Part shown: piece by piece, positions 49,935 to 61,817 of the stretch
Numbering within the stretch: the stretch's first letter is position 1
Layout of the letters: the number at the start of each line of letters is the position of its first letter
Source of the DNA: Leptobrachium leishanense
Taxonomy: Eukaryota; Chordata; Amphibia; Anura; Megophryidae
Reading direction: 5' to 3'
NCBI GenBank assembly: GCA_009667805.1
Contig: CM019063.1
Location: forward strand, 349,436,862-349,500,861
DNA: 64,000 nt
Translations under genes and position numbers: made by a program
The notes under the pieces: generated by a model
What the model was told of the DNA's origin: nothing
The model's input: only the letters and a program-made list of their open reading frames with translations
The model's database searches: none

Positions 49935-50827
49935 GGTGAGCTGGGGCAATATATAGCCATGTGTGAGCTGGGGCAATATATAGCCATGTGTGAGCTGGGG
50001 GCAATATATACCCATGTGCGAGCTGGGGGCAATATATACCCATGTGCGAGCTGGGGCAATATATACCCTTGTGTGAGCTGGGGGCAATATATACCCTTGT
50101 GTGAGCTGGGGGCAATATATACCCTTGTGTGAGCTGGGGGCAATATATAGCCATGTGTGAGCTGGGGGCAATATATAGCCATGTGCGAGCTGGGGGCAAT
50201 ATATAACCATGTGCGAGCTGGGGGCAATATATACCCATGTGCGAGCTGGGGGCAATATATACCCATGTGCGAACTGGGGGCAATATATACCCATGTGCGA
50301 ACTGGGGGCAATATATACCCATGTGCGAACTGGGGGCAATATATACCCATGTGCGAGCTGAGGCAAATATATACCCATGTGTGAGCTGGGGCAATATATA
50401 CCCATGTGTGAGCTGGGGCAATATATACCCATGTGTGAGCTGGGGCAATATATCCATGTGTGAGCTGGGGGCAATATATCCATGTGTGAGCTGGGGGCAA
50501 ATTTACCCATGTGTGAGCTGGGGCAATATATACCCATGTGTGAGCTGGGGGCAATATATACCCATGTGTGAGCTGGGGGCAATATATACCCATGTGTGAG
50601 CTGGGGGCAATATATCCATGTGTGAGCTGGGGCAAATATACCCATGTGTGAGCTGGGGCAATATATACCCATGTGTGAGCTGGGGGCAATATATACCCAT
50701 ATGTGAGCTGGGGGCAATATATACCCATGTGTGAGCTGGGGCAATATATACCCATGTGTGAGCTGGGGCAATATATACCCATGTGTGAGCTGGGGCAATA
50801 TATCCATGTGTGAGCTGGGGGCAATTG
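49935..50827. repeat. Minisatellite 1, unit 26-28 bases
   Basis: About 32 units of GTGTGAGCTGGGGGCAATATATACCCAT with variants (GTGCGAGC, ACCCTTG, ATAGCCAT, single or double G). The long ORFs on the - strand (ILPPAHTWVY-type) and + strand (MCELGAIYTHV-type) are products of a unit length divisible by three in part of the array. The same unit occurs at 52713-53292 and, inverted, inside the hAT element at 61818-62210. Confidence 0.97.
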
Positions 50828-50936
50828 CCCCCCTAGGTTATTCCTTGCCCCCCCCATGTGCCTACCCCCACCAGAAATCAGCTTCCCACACTTTTCGGAC
50901 CGATGTTTCTCCGTCCCTGTGCATCGTATATTGAGC

Positions 50937-51090
50937 TGCCATTGGAAAGGGCAGATTCTGGCCTTTCCAATGATACCCAACATGACCATATTCAGTGTGA
51001 AGTAAAAGTCATAAAACTTTTAATAAAAACGTGCACGTAAACTTAAACATTTTCACAGGGTTGAAATGGCTCAGCAGTGAAGTGGTTAAT
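50937..51090. repeat. Hairpin/GGTTAA-end repeat fragment
   Basis: CATTGGAAAGG pairs with CCTTTCCAATG (50939-50971). It then has TGAAATGGCTCAGCAGTGAA and GTGGTTAATG, resembling the end of the element at 1-217. Confidence 0.55.
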
Positions 51091-51279
51091 GTTCAGACTA
51101 TACATTACATTATGTATTACGTTAGTTTTTGCCTTGTTTAGTTTTTTATTAAGGGTTAATGGATAGGCTCCATCCCTCACAGTATACATTTTATTTATTC
51201 CTTGCTTAATGGCATTTATGGGGTTATTATGGAAGTTAGAATCTAAAGAGTCTAATTATCTTTAGATTTCTACTTTTCG

Positions 51280-51400
51280 TCACATTTCGCGAAAATATGG
51301 TGAATTCCCTATTTAGCGAATGGTCACTGTAATTTGCTAAAATTGGAGTCGCTGAAGCAGTTATCAGACTTTCAGCGAAAACTGCCGCATAGCGACAAAT
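51280..51400. repeat. MITE-like repeat (TTTAGCGAATGG family)
   Basis: TATTTAGCGAATGGTCACTG and GCAGTTATCAGAC and AGCGAAAACTGCC correspond to 45718-45810. Confidence 0.55.
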
Positions 51401-52639
51401 AACATCTTGAATTTAAGTATCAGGTTAGTACAACAAAAAAGGCATCATTGCATCACATTACTCTGGGGTTTTGGAATCTTATTTATATATACTTATTTGG
51501 CCAACTATTACCTGGTGTGAGCTAACACTTGCATCGGCATGGTTTTGCGTTAGCCTCAGGTTAAATAAGTCTAGCGCCTGATCAACAGATTGTTTGCCTC
51601 CTGCTACAAATGGGAAAAATCACATAGCGCGTTGCTATCAGCGATTTGTACCGCGAGCTTACTGTACTTTACGAGTCCTATACTTATCACAGGAAGCGCT
51701 AGAGATCTCTAGCGCGTTTGCAACTAACAGATCAGTTGGTGCCAGTGCTAATTTTTTGAGGGGAGCTAATTGCAACATTTTACCTACTGCCCATGGTGCC
51801 AACTCCAAAAAAAAACAAAAACAGAAAAGACAGGTCCTCACCCAAAATTAACAGGCAATTAACAGGCAATTGAAAGGAATGCGGCACAGGTGTTCTCTTG
51901 GCCCCATACACCATAGTAATGGATCTGGTCAGCAATGTCGCCGCTGTTGCAGTAGGCTCTATTATGATATATATGTATTCTTTATCCACATAAATCCTAA
52001 TTTTAATATATTGCCTAATTTTAACCATTTGATGCTGGGGGTTAGTCATAGTATGCAAGCGGTTGATTATTAGGGTGACCGTGTGGACCATATTTAAAAA
52101 GGGACACATGGATACGTCTTGCCCTGAAACATGTATTATTTATATGCTGCAGCAGGGTAGTTTTTGTCACTCACCTGACCTTCCTTTTGGATCTATTAAA
52201 TGCATTGTAATGATTCTACATGATGTTGGGTGGCATTTATCATGCAATGCCCCATCAGTCTTAATTAATGTATGTGCATATAAATATGGAGGATACGGCC
52301 ACCTTGGAGTATTTTAATAATACAAGGATGTGAGGTTATTCACTAGATGTGTTCATATTTAAACTTGTGAGGGCAGGGGATAGGTATGGCCCAGCAATCT
52401 GCACTAGAAAAAAACAGCTCTATCCTGTACACAAACACATTAGCGCTGGGTCTCAGCCCGGGTCTTAGGGTTTACCTAGCATGCGCTAAACGACCTTGTA
52501 CATGGACTACAGCAGACAAGGTGATCTGTTAGTAGGTCGTTTTGGCGCTAAATTTTTCCTTTAGCGATTGTGTTTTAGCTCACACCAGGTGATAGGGTCC
52601 TTAGTTTTATTCAGGGATATGATTTAGTGGTGAAAATCA

Positions 52640-52714
52640 TTAGTGTCCCCCCCCAGTTTTGACTGCAGTATCTTATGTGCCCCCCTAAATATTGTTCCTA
52701 GAGTCGCCACTGCA
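52640..52714. mobile_element. hAT right end (AGTCGCCACTG)
   Basis: CCCCCCTAAATATTGTTCCT then AGAGTCGCCACTG is a typical hAT terminus (CAGTGGCGACTCTAGG on the complement) and directly borders minisatellite 2. The left end was not found. Confidence 0.5.
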
Positions 52715-53292
52715 TATATCCATGTGAGCTGGGGGCAATATATATCCACGTGAGCTGGGGGCAATATATATCCACGTGAGCTGGGGCCAATGTATATCCA
52801 CGTGAGCTGGGGGCAATATATATCCACGTGAGCTGGGGGCAATATATATCCACGTGAGCTGGGGGCAATATATATCCACGTGAGCTGGGGGCAATATATA
52901 TCCACGTGAGCTGGGGGCAATATATATCCACGTGAGCTGGGGCAATATATATCCACGTGAGCTGGGGGCAATATATCCACGTGAGCTGGGGGCAATATAT
53001 CCACGTGAGCTGGGGCAATATATCCACGTGAGCTGGGGCAATATATCCACGTGAGCTGGGGCAATATATCCACGTGAGCTGGGGCAATATATCCACATGA
53101 GCTGGGGGCAATGTATTCACGTGAGCTGGGGGCAATATATCCACGTGAGTTGGGGCAATATATCCACGTGTGCTGGGGGCAATATATCCATGTGAGCTGG
53201 GGGCAATATATCCATGTGAGCTGGGGGCAATATATATATGTGAGCTGGGGGCAAGATATCCATGTATGAGCTGGGGGCAATATATCCATGTG
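52713..53292. repeat. Minisatellite 2, unit 22-26 bases
   Basis: About 22-24 units of CACGTGAGCTGGGGGCAATATATATC. It is the same basic unit as minisatellite 1 but with CACGTG instead of CATGTG in most copies. The last few units return to CATGTG. ORFs here are artefacts. Confidence 0.97.
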
Positions 53293-53469
53293 AGAATGCC
53301 CCCCGAAACCTGTGTCTGGATCTGCTCCTGGTCCTCTGAAGGATGTGACGCGGCCTATAGCGGAGGTCTCGCGAGAGCGCGTCACAGCCTTCAGTAGCCA
53401 GCGGCTGCGTGGAGGAGCAGGAGCACACTGGTGCAGGCGGGTCCCCATCTGCTTCTGAGGTCTGATTCT

Positions 53470-53648
53470 GGGGGCTCAGTGCTGTGCAGATTATTCTGGG
53501 GGCTCAGTGCTGTGCATATTATTCTGGGGGCTCAGTGCTGTGCATATTATTCTGGGGGCTCAGTGCTGTGCATATTATTGTGGGGGTCCAGTGCTGGGTA
53601 TATTATTCTGGGGGTCCAATGCCTGTGTATATAATTCTGGGGGGTCTA
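53470..53648. repeat. Tandem repeat, unit about 28 bases
   Basis: Six to seven units of GGGGGCTCAGTGCTGTGCATATTATTCT, the last ones diverged (GTCCAGTGCTGGGTATATTA). Confidence 0.92.
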
Positions 53649-53891
53649 TGCCTGGAGATAAATATATATTATATATCAGGGCTCAAGCTACTAGCCAGAC
53701 CATAAGAGTTACTCGCCACCAGTTGCCCCAAACTCCGCCCCTAAACACACCTTCTTAAATTATCTTATGAAATTACACTGTTAAAAGGTTTTATTCAGAA
53801 TAAAGTTACGAAAATAAATAACATTAATACCCTGGCATCAGATACATGTATACCCAAGCACCAGACCCAGACAAGTAGTTTCATCCATTAA

Positions 53892-54492
53892 AGGGACACT
53901 AATAAAAAATCACCCCCCCCCCCCGTTTTTTAACCTTAATCTATCCCTACTCCCTTAATAAATCGTTCGTTTTTTTTGTAACTGTAATACTTACCCTAAA
54001 ATCCTCTTGTTTCCAGCGGCGTCTTTTTTTTTTTTTCATACTCACCTCCCTCCTCTTCCGCTCCCGTCCTTCGTCATGCTTCTTGGCTTCTTGTTTACGT
54101 GAGAAGCGCGCATGCGCGCCTCTCACATAAGCCAGCCAATCGGCAGGCTTTCTCCCGGCTCCCTCTGAGGATTAGTGTTGCGCGCAAGAGGATGCGCGCA
54201 ACACTAACCCTCAGAGGGAGCCGCCAGCTTCTGCGGTGAGTTGGAGACGTCATCGCGCTGAAAGCGCGATGACGTCTCCTACTCGGCAAAAGTTGGCAGA
54301 AGCGGGAAATATGATTCCCGCTCTGCTGACTGACAGCTGGAAGGGCGGAGTAAACTCCTCCGCCTCTCTCAGCTGTTTTCAGCATTTTCTGCTGAATCGC
54401 TGAGTGGAGGGAGGGGAGACAGAGGGCAGGATACTCCGGGCATCATGACCACCTAAAATAGCTTAGGTGGTCATGTTGCCTAGAGTGTCCCT
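53892..54492. mobile_element. T2/Kolobok-type MITE with TTAA duplication
   Basis: TTAAAGGGACACTAATAA and TAGAGTGTCCCTTTAA bound the element, TTAA being duplicated (53888-53891, 54493-54496). The TTAAAGG end is that known for the T2 family of frog MITEs. The interior holds two strong hairpins: GTGTTGCGCGCA/TGCGCGCAACAC within a larger CTCCCTCTGAGG stem (54160-54223), and GAGACGTCATCGCGC/GCGCGATGACGTCTC (54244-54280). Confidence 0.8.
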
Positions 54493-54929
54493 TTAAGTTA
54501 AGTACAGACTCCTCTCCAATAGTTTTTATGACCAAATTAATTTGGGGTTTATGCATCCGATATATCAAGTGGAACCTAATACTCCCATTATTCATATGCC
54601 AGGTTATCAATAGAAGTTAGAAGACCCCAAAGTCAGGTTTCCCCCTTGGATGCTTATATAGATGAATCCATTAATTTTCGTCTGCGATACTTCCATCCCT
54701 ATTTTTTCTTTTTTTTGCTCCTTCTGTATCACCCATCGCTTTCTTTATAAATAGGATTTAATTTGCATAACCTCAAATGCCTTCACCACCATTTCACCAA
54801 TTATGGCCTCTAGCGGGAGTTGTAGTAGCGGCGCTGGTTCTGGCGTCACTTCCAGCGCGCTGACAGCTTGGCAGCTTTTTACTTTCCCTTAGTTTACACC
54901 AGGGGTGGGGAACCTTTTTTCTGCCAAGG

Positions 54930-55345
54930 GGCCCCCTTTAATTAATTTCTCTCCCCACTTGAATTCATTTCTCCCTCCCTTTAATTTCTTTTGCCCAATT
55001 AATTTCTCTCTCCCCGTTTATTTAATTTCTCTCTCCAATTAATTAATCTCTCTCCATTCAATTTCTCCCCCCCAATTCATCTTTCATTTCTCCCCCCCAA
55101 TTCATCTTTCATTTCTCTCCCCCCAATTCATCTTTCATTTCTCTCCCCCCAATTCATCTTTCATTTCTCTCCCCCCAATTCATCTTTCATTTCTCTCCCC
55201 CCAATTCATCTCTCATTTCTCCCCCCCAATTCATCTCTCATTTCTCCCCCCCAATTCATCTTTCATTTCATTTCTCCCCCCCAATTCATCTCTCACCCCC
55301 CAATTCATCCCTCATCCCCCCCCAATTCATCCCTTTCTCTCCATT
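54930..55345. repeat. C-rich tandem repeat, unit about 25-28 bases
   Basis: About a dozen units of TTCATTTCTCTCCCCCCAATTCATCT. The upstream part is degenerate (TTTAATTTCTCTC). It is similar in style to the array at 12249-15010. Confidence 0.92.
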
Positions 55346-55779
55346 TCACCCCCTGCCGTTTATTTCACCCCCCCCCCCCCTCCGTTTACCTGACCTGGAG
55401 AGTAGAATGAGGGGTCGGAGATTATCCTTCACGCTGTGCCCAGAAGATAAGGGGCCCAGCGTGAAGGAGAAAGATCCAGCGTGCAGCAGGATGGTCTGGT
55501 AAAGGTGCCGCGGCAACCCCCCCCCCCTCCCAGGAAATGATTCGGGCAAGTCCCATTTGTTGAAAAAAAAAAAAAAAGCAGACAGGCTGACCCTGAGCAC
55601 TTCAGCTGGCCTGAAGAAAAAAAAAACAACACAGTCGCCGGCTGAAAACGCAGCGCAGGCAACACGATAGACTTTATCATGCTGCCTGCGTCTACAGTTT
55701 TACTCGCCAGCGCTCCATTTCCCCTCGCAAAACGCGAGTGGAAATTTTGAGGGCTGTTATATATAACGTGTTAGTCCAG

Positions 55780-55930
55780 TTGCCAAAATCACGAGTATAC
55801 CTGTACGTAGTGATACCTTTCACTGATCAGTATAGCTTCCAGACCTGAAGAGGAGAGGTTACACTCTTGAAAGCTTGTCTTTTAAATGTAATGTTAACCC
55901 AATAAAAATGGAATCACCACGTACTGCTAT
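55780..55930 (+). mobile_element. Possible Penelope-like 3' end with degenerate hammerhead-like core
   Basis: CTGAAGAGGAGAGG...CTCTTGAAAGCTTGTC (55845-55878) has the order CTGA-GA, a 5-base stem (AAGAG/CTCTT), then GAAA, followed by AATAAAAATGG. It resembles the hammerhead-bearing ends of Penelope-like elements, but the core has lost a base, and no RT is attached. Confidence 0.35.
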
Positions 55931-56279
55931 ACTCGTGATATATATATTTTTTCTGCAGGTAATAGGGGTTATGGAATTCGTAGGTGAGTTCCCTCACTTT
56001 TTTCCCCAGGACTTGACCCCTGCACCTGGCGATAAGGCATAGCAGTACGCCTCGCTGGCATTAACCCCCTCCTGGTCATGCGACACCTGTCGTTTAGGGG
56101 TTAACTAAAAAAAAACAAGAGAAAAAAACAAAGCACATGTAAGATATCAGCAGCATAAAATAAACACATTAAGGACTATGGATGTGCATGGCTGAAAAAT
56201 TTGTTTTGTTTAGCTTTTAAATAATTTTGTTTTTGGAATTTCGTAACTAATTTAGTTTCGTGTTTCGTATTTAGTTTCA

Positions 56280-56600
56280 TTTCGGATTGATTTGTATCGC
56301 ATCGTATCGGATTCGTATCGTATTCGATAGTTGATTTCAATTTCTATCGTATCGAATCGTATCGTATTCAATAGTTGATATCCATTTGATAGTTCATTTC
56401 AATTTCTATCGTATCGGATTCGTATCGAATCGAATTCGATAGTTCATTTCAATTTCGATAGTTGATATCAATTATTCAAATTTTTCTTTTATGATGATGA
56501 CACAGTGTAAAACGAAATAAATTTGTTATATACCATTTCGTTTAGTGTTGTATCATATCGTCTCGTTTCGTATTCGTATCGATTCATTATTAGGAAGTAC
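56280..56600. repeat. Irregular ATCGTATCG-rich low-complexity block
   Basis: Repeated words GTATCG, ATTCGATAGTT and ATTTCAATTT without a fixed period. It probably derives from the terminus of a TE that begins GGATGTGCATGGCTG at 56179. No coding. Confidence 0.6.
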
Positions 56601-56744
56601 TTCCGAATACGAATTATCAAATTTCATTCCGAATTTTTCCAAAATGAATTCCCATCTCCAATAAGGACATTTCATTTTTGGTGGTAGTGGCCCTTTAAAA
56701 CACTATTGTGATCTTGAAACCAAATTTTCCATTTGCAAAAGTTC

Positions 56745-56945
56745 ACAGGAAATTAATCCCTTACCACCAAGCGAGTTGTTCAGGCCTTCCCATGGCAGCC
56801 AATGACGCACATCACGTGCCAACTGCTGGGCAGGACTGTTGCGCCCCCATAGACGCCAACAAGGTGTGCGGTGCCGCCCCGCGGCATTCAGGCTCACCCA
56901 AAGCAGGGACGGCCTAGTACGCCCTGCTGCGGGAAAGGGTTAACT
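56745..56945. repeat. AATCCCTTACC ... GGGTTAAC repeat
   Basis: Starts AATTAATCCCTTACCACC and ends GCGGGAAAGGGTTAACT, the same terminus type as 1-217 and 16048-17092. G/C-rich interior; overlapping ORFs are chance. Confidence 0.5.
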
Positions 56946-57287
56946 AAATTGGAAACTGTCAACGTTTACTTTCGGTTGTGTGTGTGTGACACACACCACA
57001 CACACAAACCTATATACACTTTAGCTCAAAAGCACATTGTATTTCCAAACCCCGATTTTATTTTGCCAATTCCTTTAAATGTGAAATACAACCTTAAAAC
57101 GTCCCTGTTCATTATCCCTTTCACAATAACTGTTCTGTTTAAACAGTTGCATGCTGTGTTGTTTGTTACAGTAATGGAAAATAAAAATGTTAATTTGTTG
57201 TATGAATAAACTTGCGTCTTAATTGTTGCATCAAATGGATCTGATAATTTGCATGAATAGTAAGATAACCATTTAACGGTGATGTAC

Positions 57288-57434
57288 CTTTTTTGGCCAG
57301 GGTTGTTCAGGTTTAGGGATGCATCTTGTCACATGCTCAGGAAGTTTTCTTTTCCTTAAGGCTTCTTTATTGGGGTTTTCCACACTAGTGCTGTCTACGT
57401 TAGATGTTTCAATGGAGTCTTCATCTTCTGCAAT
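57288..57434 (-). CDS. ubxn8: UBXN8: linker exon
   Basis: On the - strand, acceptor TTTTAAAAGCAG and donor GTACATCACC enclose 49 codons from IAEDEDSIETSNVDSTSVEN to EQPWPKK. It aligns with the poorly conserved human linker (ETSNREAAKSQNLPKPL...EQP), sharing ETSN, the KLPxxxT region and EQP. The segment is acidic, then basic, and is predicted to be disordered. It connects the coiled-coil part to the UBX domain. Phase 0 at both ends fits 58349-58471 and 45880-45918. Confidence 0.88.
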
Positions 57435-58004
57435 CTGCTTTTAAAAAAAAAAGTTTATTTTTGGACAATTAGTTCAAAATGATATAACATATTGTAATGT
57501 TTGGTTTTTGTGCTGCTGAGGTGTTTGTGCAAGTGACTCTCGGATGCAGAATTAAGGATGAACGCGGTGCTGGTTTTATTATAATACAGCACAGCTGCTG
57601 AATGACCATTGCTCACAGAGAGGCCAACTGACTCAGACAGTTCAACAGTCACCAGACAATTTGAACCCTGGCACAGGATTGGTTAGTAATTAAATATGCA
57701 AATATTACACGTGTGTAAATTCATATACAACACATGTAAAGTAGCTATATGTATCTGTCTATTTAAAAAAAAAATCTAGCAAAAGGTCATTTAAGCTAGA
57801 GCTCTTACTACTCCCATTACTATTATGTTGAAGGATGATGATTTTTTGGGGTGTTTTGAGAAGTGGTGCACTGTATCAAATTTATTTTTAGTGTACATTA
57901 AGTCTTTGGTTTTAATCTTCGTTTTGGACCTCGTCTCATTATTTGTCAAGTTATGTATTTGAAGAATTACAATTTAAAAGCACCAACAAATTCCACCGTG
58001 CTGG

Positions 58005-58078
58005 TCTATTGTATTATGCCCCTGTCTTGTACAGTGCCACAGAATCTCCTGGCGCTTTATAAAGTATAATAATAATAT
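58005..58078 (+). mobile_element. L2 LINE 3' tail fragment
   Basis: CTTGTACAGTGCCACAGAAT, then CTCCTGGCGCTTTATAAA and ATAATAATAATA match the tail at 43727-43776. Only the 3' end is present. Confidence 0.7.
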
Positions 58079-58348
58079 TGTGGTACATTTGCTGCAGTTA
58101 ACATTATGCATCCAAACTTTAGTGTAAAGATTTTATTTATTTGCATAGAGCAATTTGATTTTTTTAGAAAGCTAGCATATAGGCACCTGTCCTTTTGCCC
58201 ATGCAAGCATCATGAGATACGTATTCTTTAACTGCCAAGATACAAGCAAATACACAAGTAAAATTGAGCATTTTTTCCAAAAATTACATCTTCAACATGA
58301 TGTGAGGCAGTGTAATCTTCCCAATCCACGCATTGATCACAAAATTAC

Positions 58349-58471
58349 CCCAAGTCTGAATCCTTCAGTCAGTTTCCAGCTTTGGCCCGTCATCTTGTAG
58401 AAACGTTCTTCTTTCTTCTTAAATTTGGATTCTTCTCGTGGCTTCACAACATTTTCCATGACATAATTTGC
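58349..58471 (-). CDS. ubxn8: UBXN8: conserved coiled-coil exon (most 5' exon in window)
   Basis: On the - strand, acceptor CATTATCAG (rc of 58472-58480) and donor GTAATT (58348 down) bracket 41 codons, ANYVMENVVKPREESKFKKK followed by EERFYKMTGQSWKLTEGFRL and G. Human UBXN8 has YIENVLKPHQEMKLRKLEER then FYQMTGEAWKLSSG at this place, so identity is unambiguous. The charged helix sits just after the membrane-anchored N-terminus. The preceding exons (transmembrane part) are not seen between here and 64000, which is occupied by transposons, and so lie beyond the window. Confidence 0.94.
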
Positions 58472-58559
58472 CTGATAATGACATGGAGAAGCTATGGTTT
58501 ACTTATCTTTTCTACAGTCAATTTATCCAATCTTTCTTTAGTGGCATCAGAGAAGATAG

Positions 58560-61262
58560 ATGCGAACGGAAAAAGGAACTCTTTTTAGGGTCTTCAAGTG
58601 AAGAGAAAGTTATCCCTGATTTGAATAAACTGTTCACAAATATGGAACAATTTATGGTAAAAGAAACCAAGAAATGGTGGGAGATCACTTCTCTTGAACA
58701 ATATGTTCAATCAGAGATAATCCCTAGAGGTCTTAGAGTAAGTCACTCATTGGCATACGGACAAGAGGACAAACAACTAGTCAATGAATGGCAATGTGCT
58801 TTTAATGAGTGCTCTCTAAAAATGATGACATCACTTATTGGTTTTCAGAAACAGACAGAGAAGTTAGAAGACAAAATAGGAGAGGTGGAAAAAACCATTG
58901 TAAATATCAATACGCCAGTCATTGTACAAGAAAAATTTGATAAATTGAAATATTAAAAAAGTAGATGATATAGTGGCAAAGAGAAAGGCAGAGAAATTTA
59001 AAAGAGATGTAAAAGACTTTCAAGAAGGAAATGTACATTTTTTGCATAGAAAATCATCACCAGGGAAGAGAGATCGTTCATATCATAAAAGAAATGAGAA
59101 TTATCTGTTCAGGAATAGATTAGAATCAGGAAGAAATAAAGCAGATTTTAAAAAGACTCCACAAATACGATATGAAGGAGAAGGTGCAAAACCGAAAGGG
59201 CATAATAGAAAAAAAATCAGGCTACCCCCCCCAAGGGGGTAGAGAATGGTATGGGGGATGGGTAAAAGTTACACATAAAAACATTAAAGAAAAAGTTTTT
59301 TTTAGGGGGGGGGGGAAGGGTCATTTACGAATAAATGGCCCAATTCCGCAAGGTCAAAATTGGACTCACCCCAACCCTTATGCCCCGCTACAACCGCCCG
59401 CAAAAAAAAGGTACCTTACAGACCAGAGACCAGTCAGACTTGGAGGAAGATTAAATAAACCAAAAATTGTCAATAGAGAAGGTGTGTTTAACATGTCAGG
59501 AACAGCCCTATCCCAACAAGAACTCAATGTGCTGGATGAAGGATTAAAATTTGCCCCTATCAAACAGATAAGAGGTTTTCCACTATTTTTAGATGCTCAT
59601 AGATTTTTGCGCCAACTTACGAGGAAAAGATATTTCCTCAAGAGAACAATCAGTGATAAGGAAGTCACAATATGTAAATCAGACCCAAGAGCTCCATAAG
59701 TTATTCATTCGCAATTAAGAAACAAAATTATACAAAAATTAAAATGGGAAGACAAATTCTATATAGCTACTATAGATGTAGTTTCATTGTATACCTCTAT
59801 TCCCCATTTAAAAAGGGGGTTCAAGAAGTTTCCCTTAGTTTAAAAGAAAACTCTTCACTATCAGAGATCCAAATCGATTTTTTGTCGGAGGCAATGATGT
59901 TTGTGTTAAAGAATAATTATTTTTGCTTTGATAAGAATTTTTACCTGCAGGTCTGTGGAAACGCCATGGGGACGAGGTTTGCCCCGGGTTACGCCAACCT
60001 ATACATGGACAGATGGGAACATCAGCATGTGTGGTGTGGCGTGACCGGGGGCAGCCTCGTCCTCTGGCGGAGATTTATTGATGATATTATTTTGGTTTGG
60101 AGAGGAGATTTTTGTTCTTTGGAAGCTTTTATTAATTCTTTAAATGTTAACAGTTTTAATTTATCTTTCACTTCAAGAATTTAAAAAGACAATATTGCAG
60201 TTCTGGATTTAACTATATATATCCAAAATGGGAAACTTGAAACTAAAACATTTTTCAAAGAGACAAATGTGAATACTGCTATACATAGAAAGAGTGCACA
60301 TGCGGCTAAGTGGTTTGATAATATCCCAAAGAGCCAACTAATAAGAATTAAAAGGAATTGTTCAGAGGATGTTGAATTTGATAATCAGGCACAAAAAATA
60401 ATAAATAGGTATCAACAGAAGGGTTATAGAATGGAAAAATTATGTAAAGATCTAGAGGATGTAAAATGCAAAAATAGAAGAGATTTATTAAATACCAATA
60501 ATAAAGTAGTCAAAAACCATTCGGATAGGAGAAATTTAAATATGCATTTACCACACAATACAACCCACAAGCAGAACAATTAAGAAAAATATTGAAAAAA
60601 CACTGGTCGATTTTGCAAGCAGGTCCGATATTAAAGGATACCATTCCTAAGTCCCCGGTGGTTATCTTCAAAAAAGCCCAGAATTTGAAAAATAGTTTAG
60701 CTCCAAGTCAAACTTCCAAAAATTAAAGCGAAACCTGAAGGAATTTTTAATACTGTTAAACCAAAAGTTTTTTTTTAAATGTGGGAACTGTACAGCATGT
60801 ATAGCCCAAGACCGTAAAAGGGTTAACTTTAAAAGCAATGTTACTGGTCAGGTTTATGAGATAAACTCCTTTATCAATTGTAACAGTATGGGAGTTATAT
60901 ATTTGTTGGAATGCCCTTGTGGGGCACAATATGTGGAGAGAACGGCCCGCAAATTGAAAATAAGAATACTCGAGCATCTGGGAAATATCAGAAAAGAAAA
61001 AACAGACCATAGTGTCCCAGTACACTGTAACAATTGTTCTCAATATACATTAAGGAATTTTAAATGGTTAGGGATTGATCTGGTAAAGAAAGACTGGAGA
61101 GGGGATTTTGTAAAATGTTTAGCCAAAAAAGAGACAGATTGGATATACAAAATGGGTACATGGAAGTCAAGTGGTTTGAACATTGATATGGATATAAAAA
61201 AATTGTCTCTAAGCAGGGTTTCTTTCTCCAAATTTAGTTTTTTTTTTAGTTTCCTTTTTTAG
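58560..61262 (+). pseudogene. Penelope-like RT and GIY-YIG endonuclease, inactivated
   Basis: Order: a lysine-rich N-terminal part (58560-59240); the conserved FNMSGTALSQQELNVLDEGL block (about 59485-59545); RT motif A TIDVVSLYTSIPH (about 59772-59812); RT motif B YLQVCGNAMGTRFAPGYANL (about 59942-60000); RT motif C FIDDI (about 60073-60088) with both aspartates; a post-RT region with NIPKSQLIRIKRNC; and a C-terminal GIY-YIG nuclease, GVIYLLECPCGAQYVERT then RILEHLGNIRK (60888-60995), with E..WI..MGT..SSGLN (about 61130-61185). Lesions: frame change near 58955, stop at 59697-59699, frame change near 59815, stop at 60182-60184, and further breaks near 60580-60730. Athena/Naiad-type alternatives lack this GIY-YIG arrangement or differ; a Penelope/Neptune-type element is most likely. 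Confidence 0.88.
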
Positions 61263-61817
61263 ATTTTTTAAATATTGTGGTTTGAGTATTAATGTGAAGG
61301 TGTTGTTTTGTTTTATTTTTCCTCCTTATGTACTGGGAGGATTGATGCAGGACCCAGGGGGGTCCCTGCCCATGGACATTTAAGAGTTAAAGATTCATTC
61401 GTATAGGACAGGTTTCTCTGAAAGGCTCTGATCAGCGGGAGCATGCGCCGTTAATCAGAAGACTCATCCAGTTCCGATTTCTTGCTTTCGCTTTCAGGAT
61501 GCCAAGCCATAAGAAGCTCCGTCACCTCACTTCCGCTTGAAACGATCCCGGACATGCGCAATGGAAGGAACGCAAGAAACCGGAAGCACGGACGGATCCA
61601 CAGAGCTGTAGACTATCTACTGATTAGTCGCCCCAATTAAGTCTTGCTAATTGTTAAACCGTTTATTATTTAAGAGTCAGAGATGAGAGAGATTGTATAT
61701 AGGGATGCACCGATACCACTTTAAGCCCGAGTACCGATACTTTTGTTCAAGTGCTCACTGATACCGAGACTTTTATTTTACGTCATGTGACCACTTTACA
61801 ATAAGAACAGACCTCAT

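Larger units (their letters stand above)
53677..55756. mobile_element. hAT-type element, 2080 bases, with nested T2 MITE and minisatellite
   Basis: The left end CAGGGCTCAAGC and the right end TTTTGAGGGCTG are short inverted repeats. Identical 8-mers TTATATAT flank the element (53669-53676, 55757-55764). It contains a T2-type MITE (53892-54492), a CAGGGGTGGGGAACC start (about 54900) and a C-rich tandem array. No transposase found. The A/T-rich duplication is weaker evidence than for a complex 8-mer. Confidence 0.65.

Noticed and set aside
49827..50989. Long - strand ORF (361 residues) of HTWVYIAPSS-type repeats, and shorter + strand ORFs
   Set aside because: The open frames follow from the repeat unit of minisatellite 1 lacking stops in several frames. 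No start context, splice sites or non-repeat domain.
52624..53448. 274-residue - strand ORF with YIAPSSRG repeats
   Set aside because: Product of minisatellite 2; same reason.
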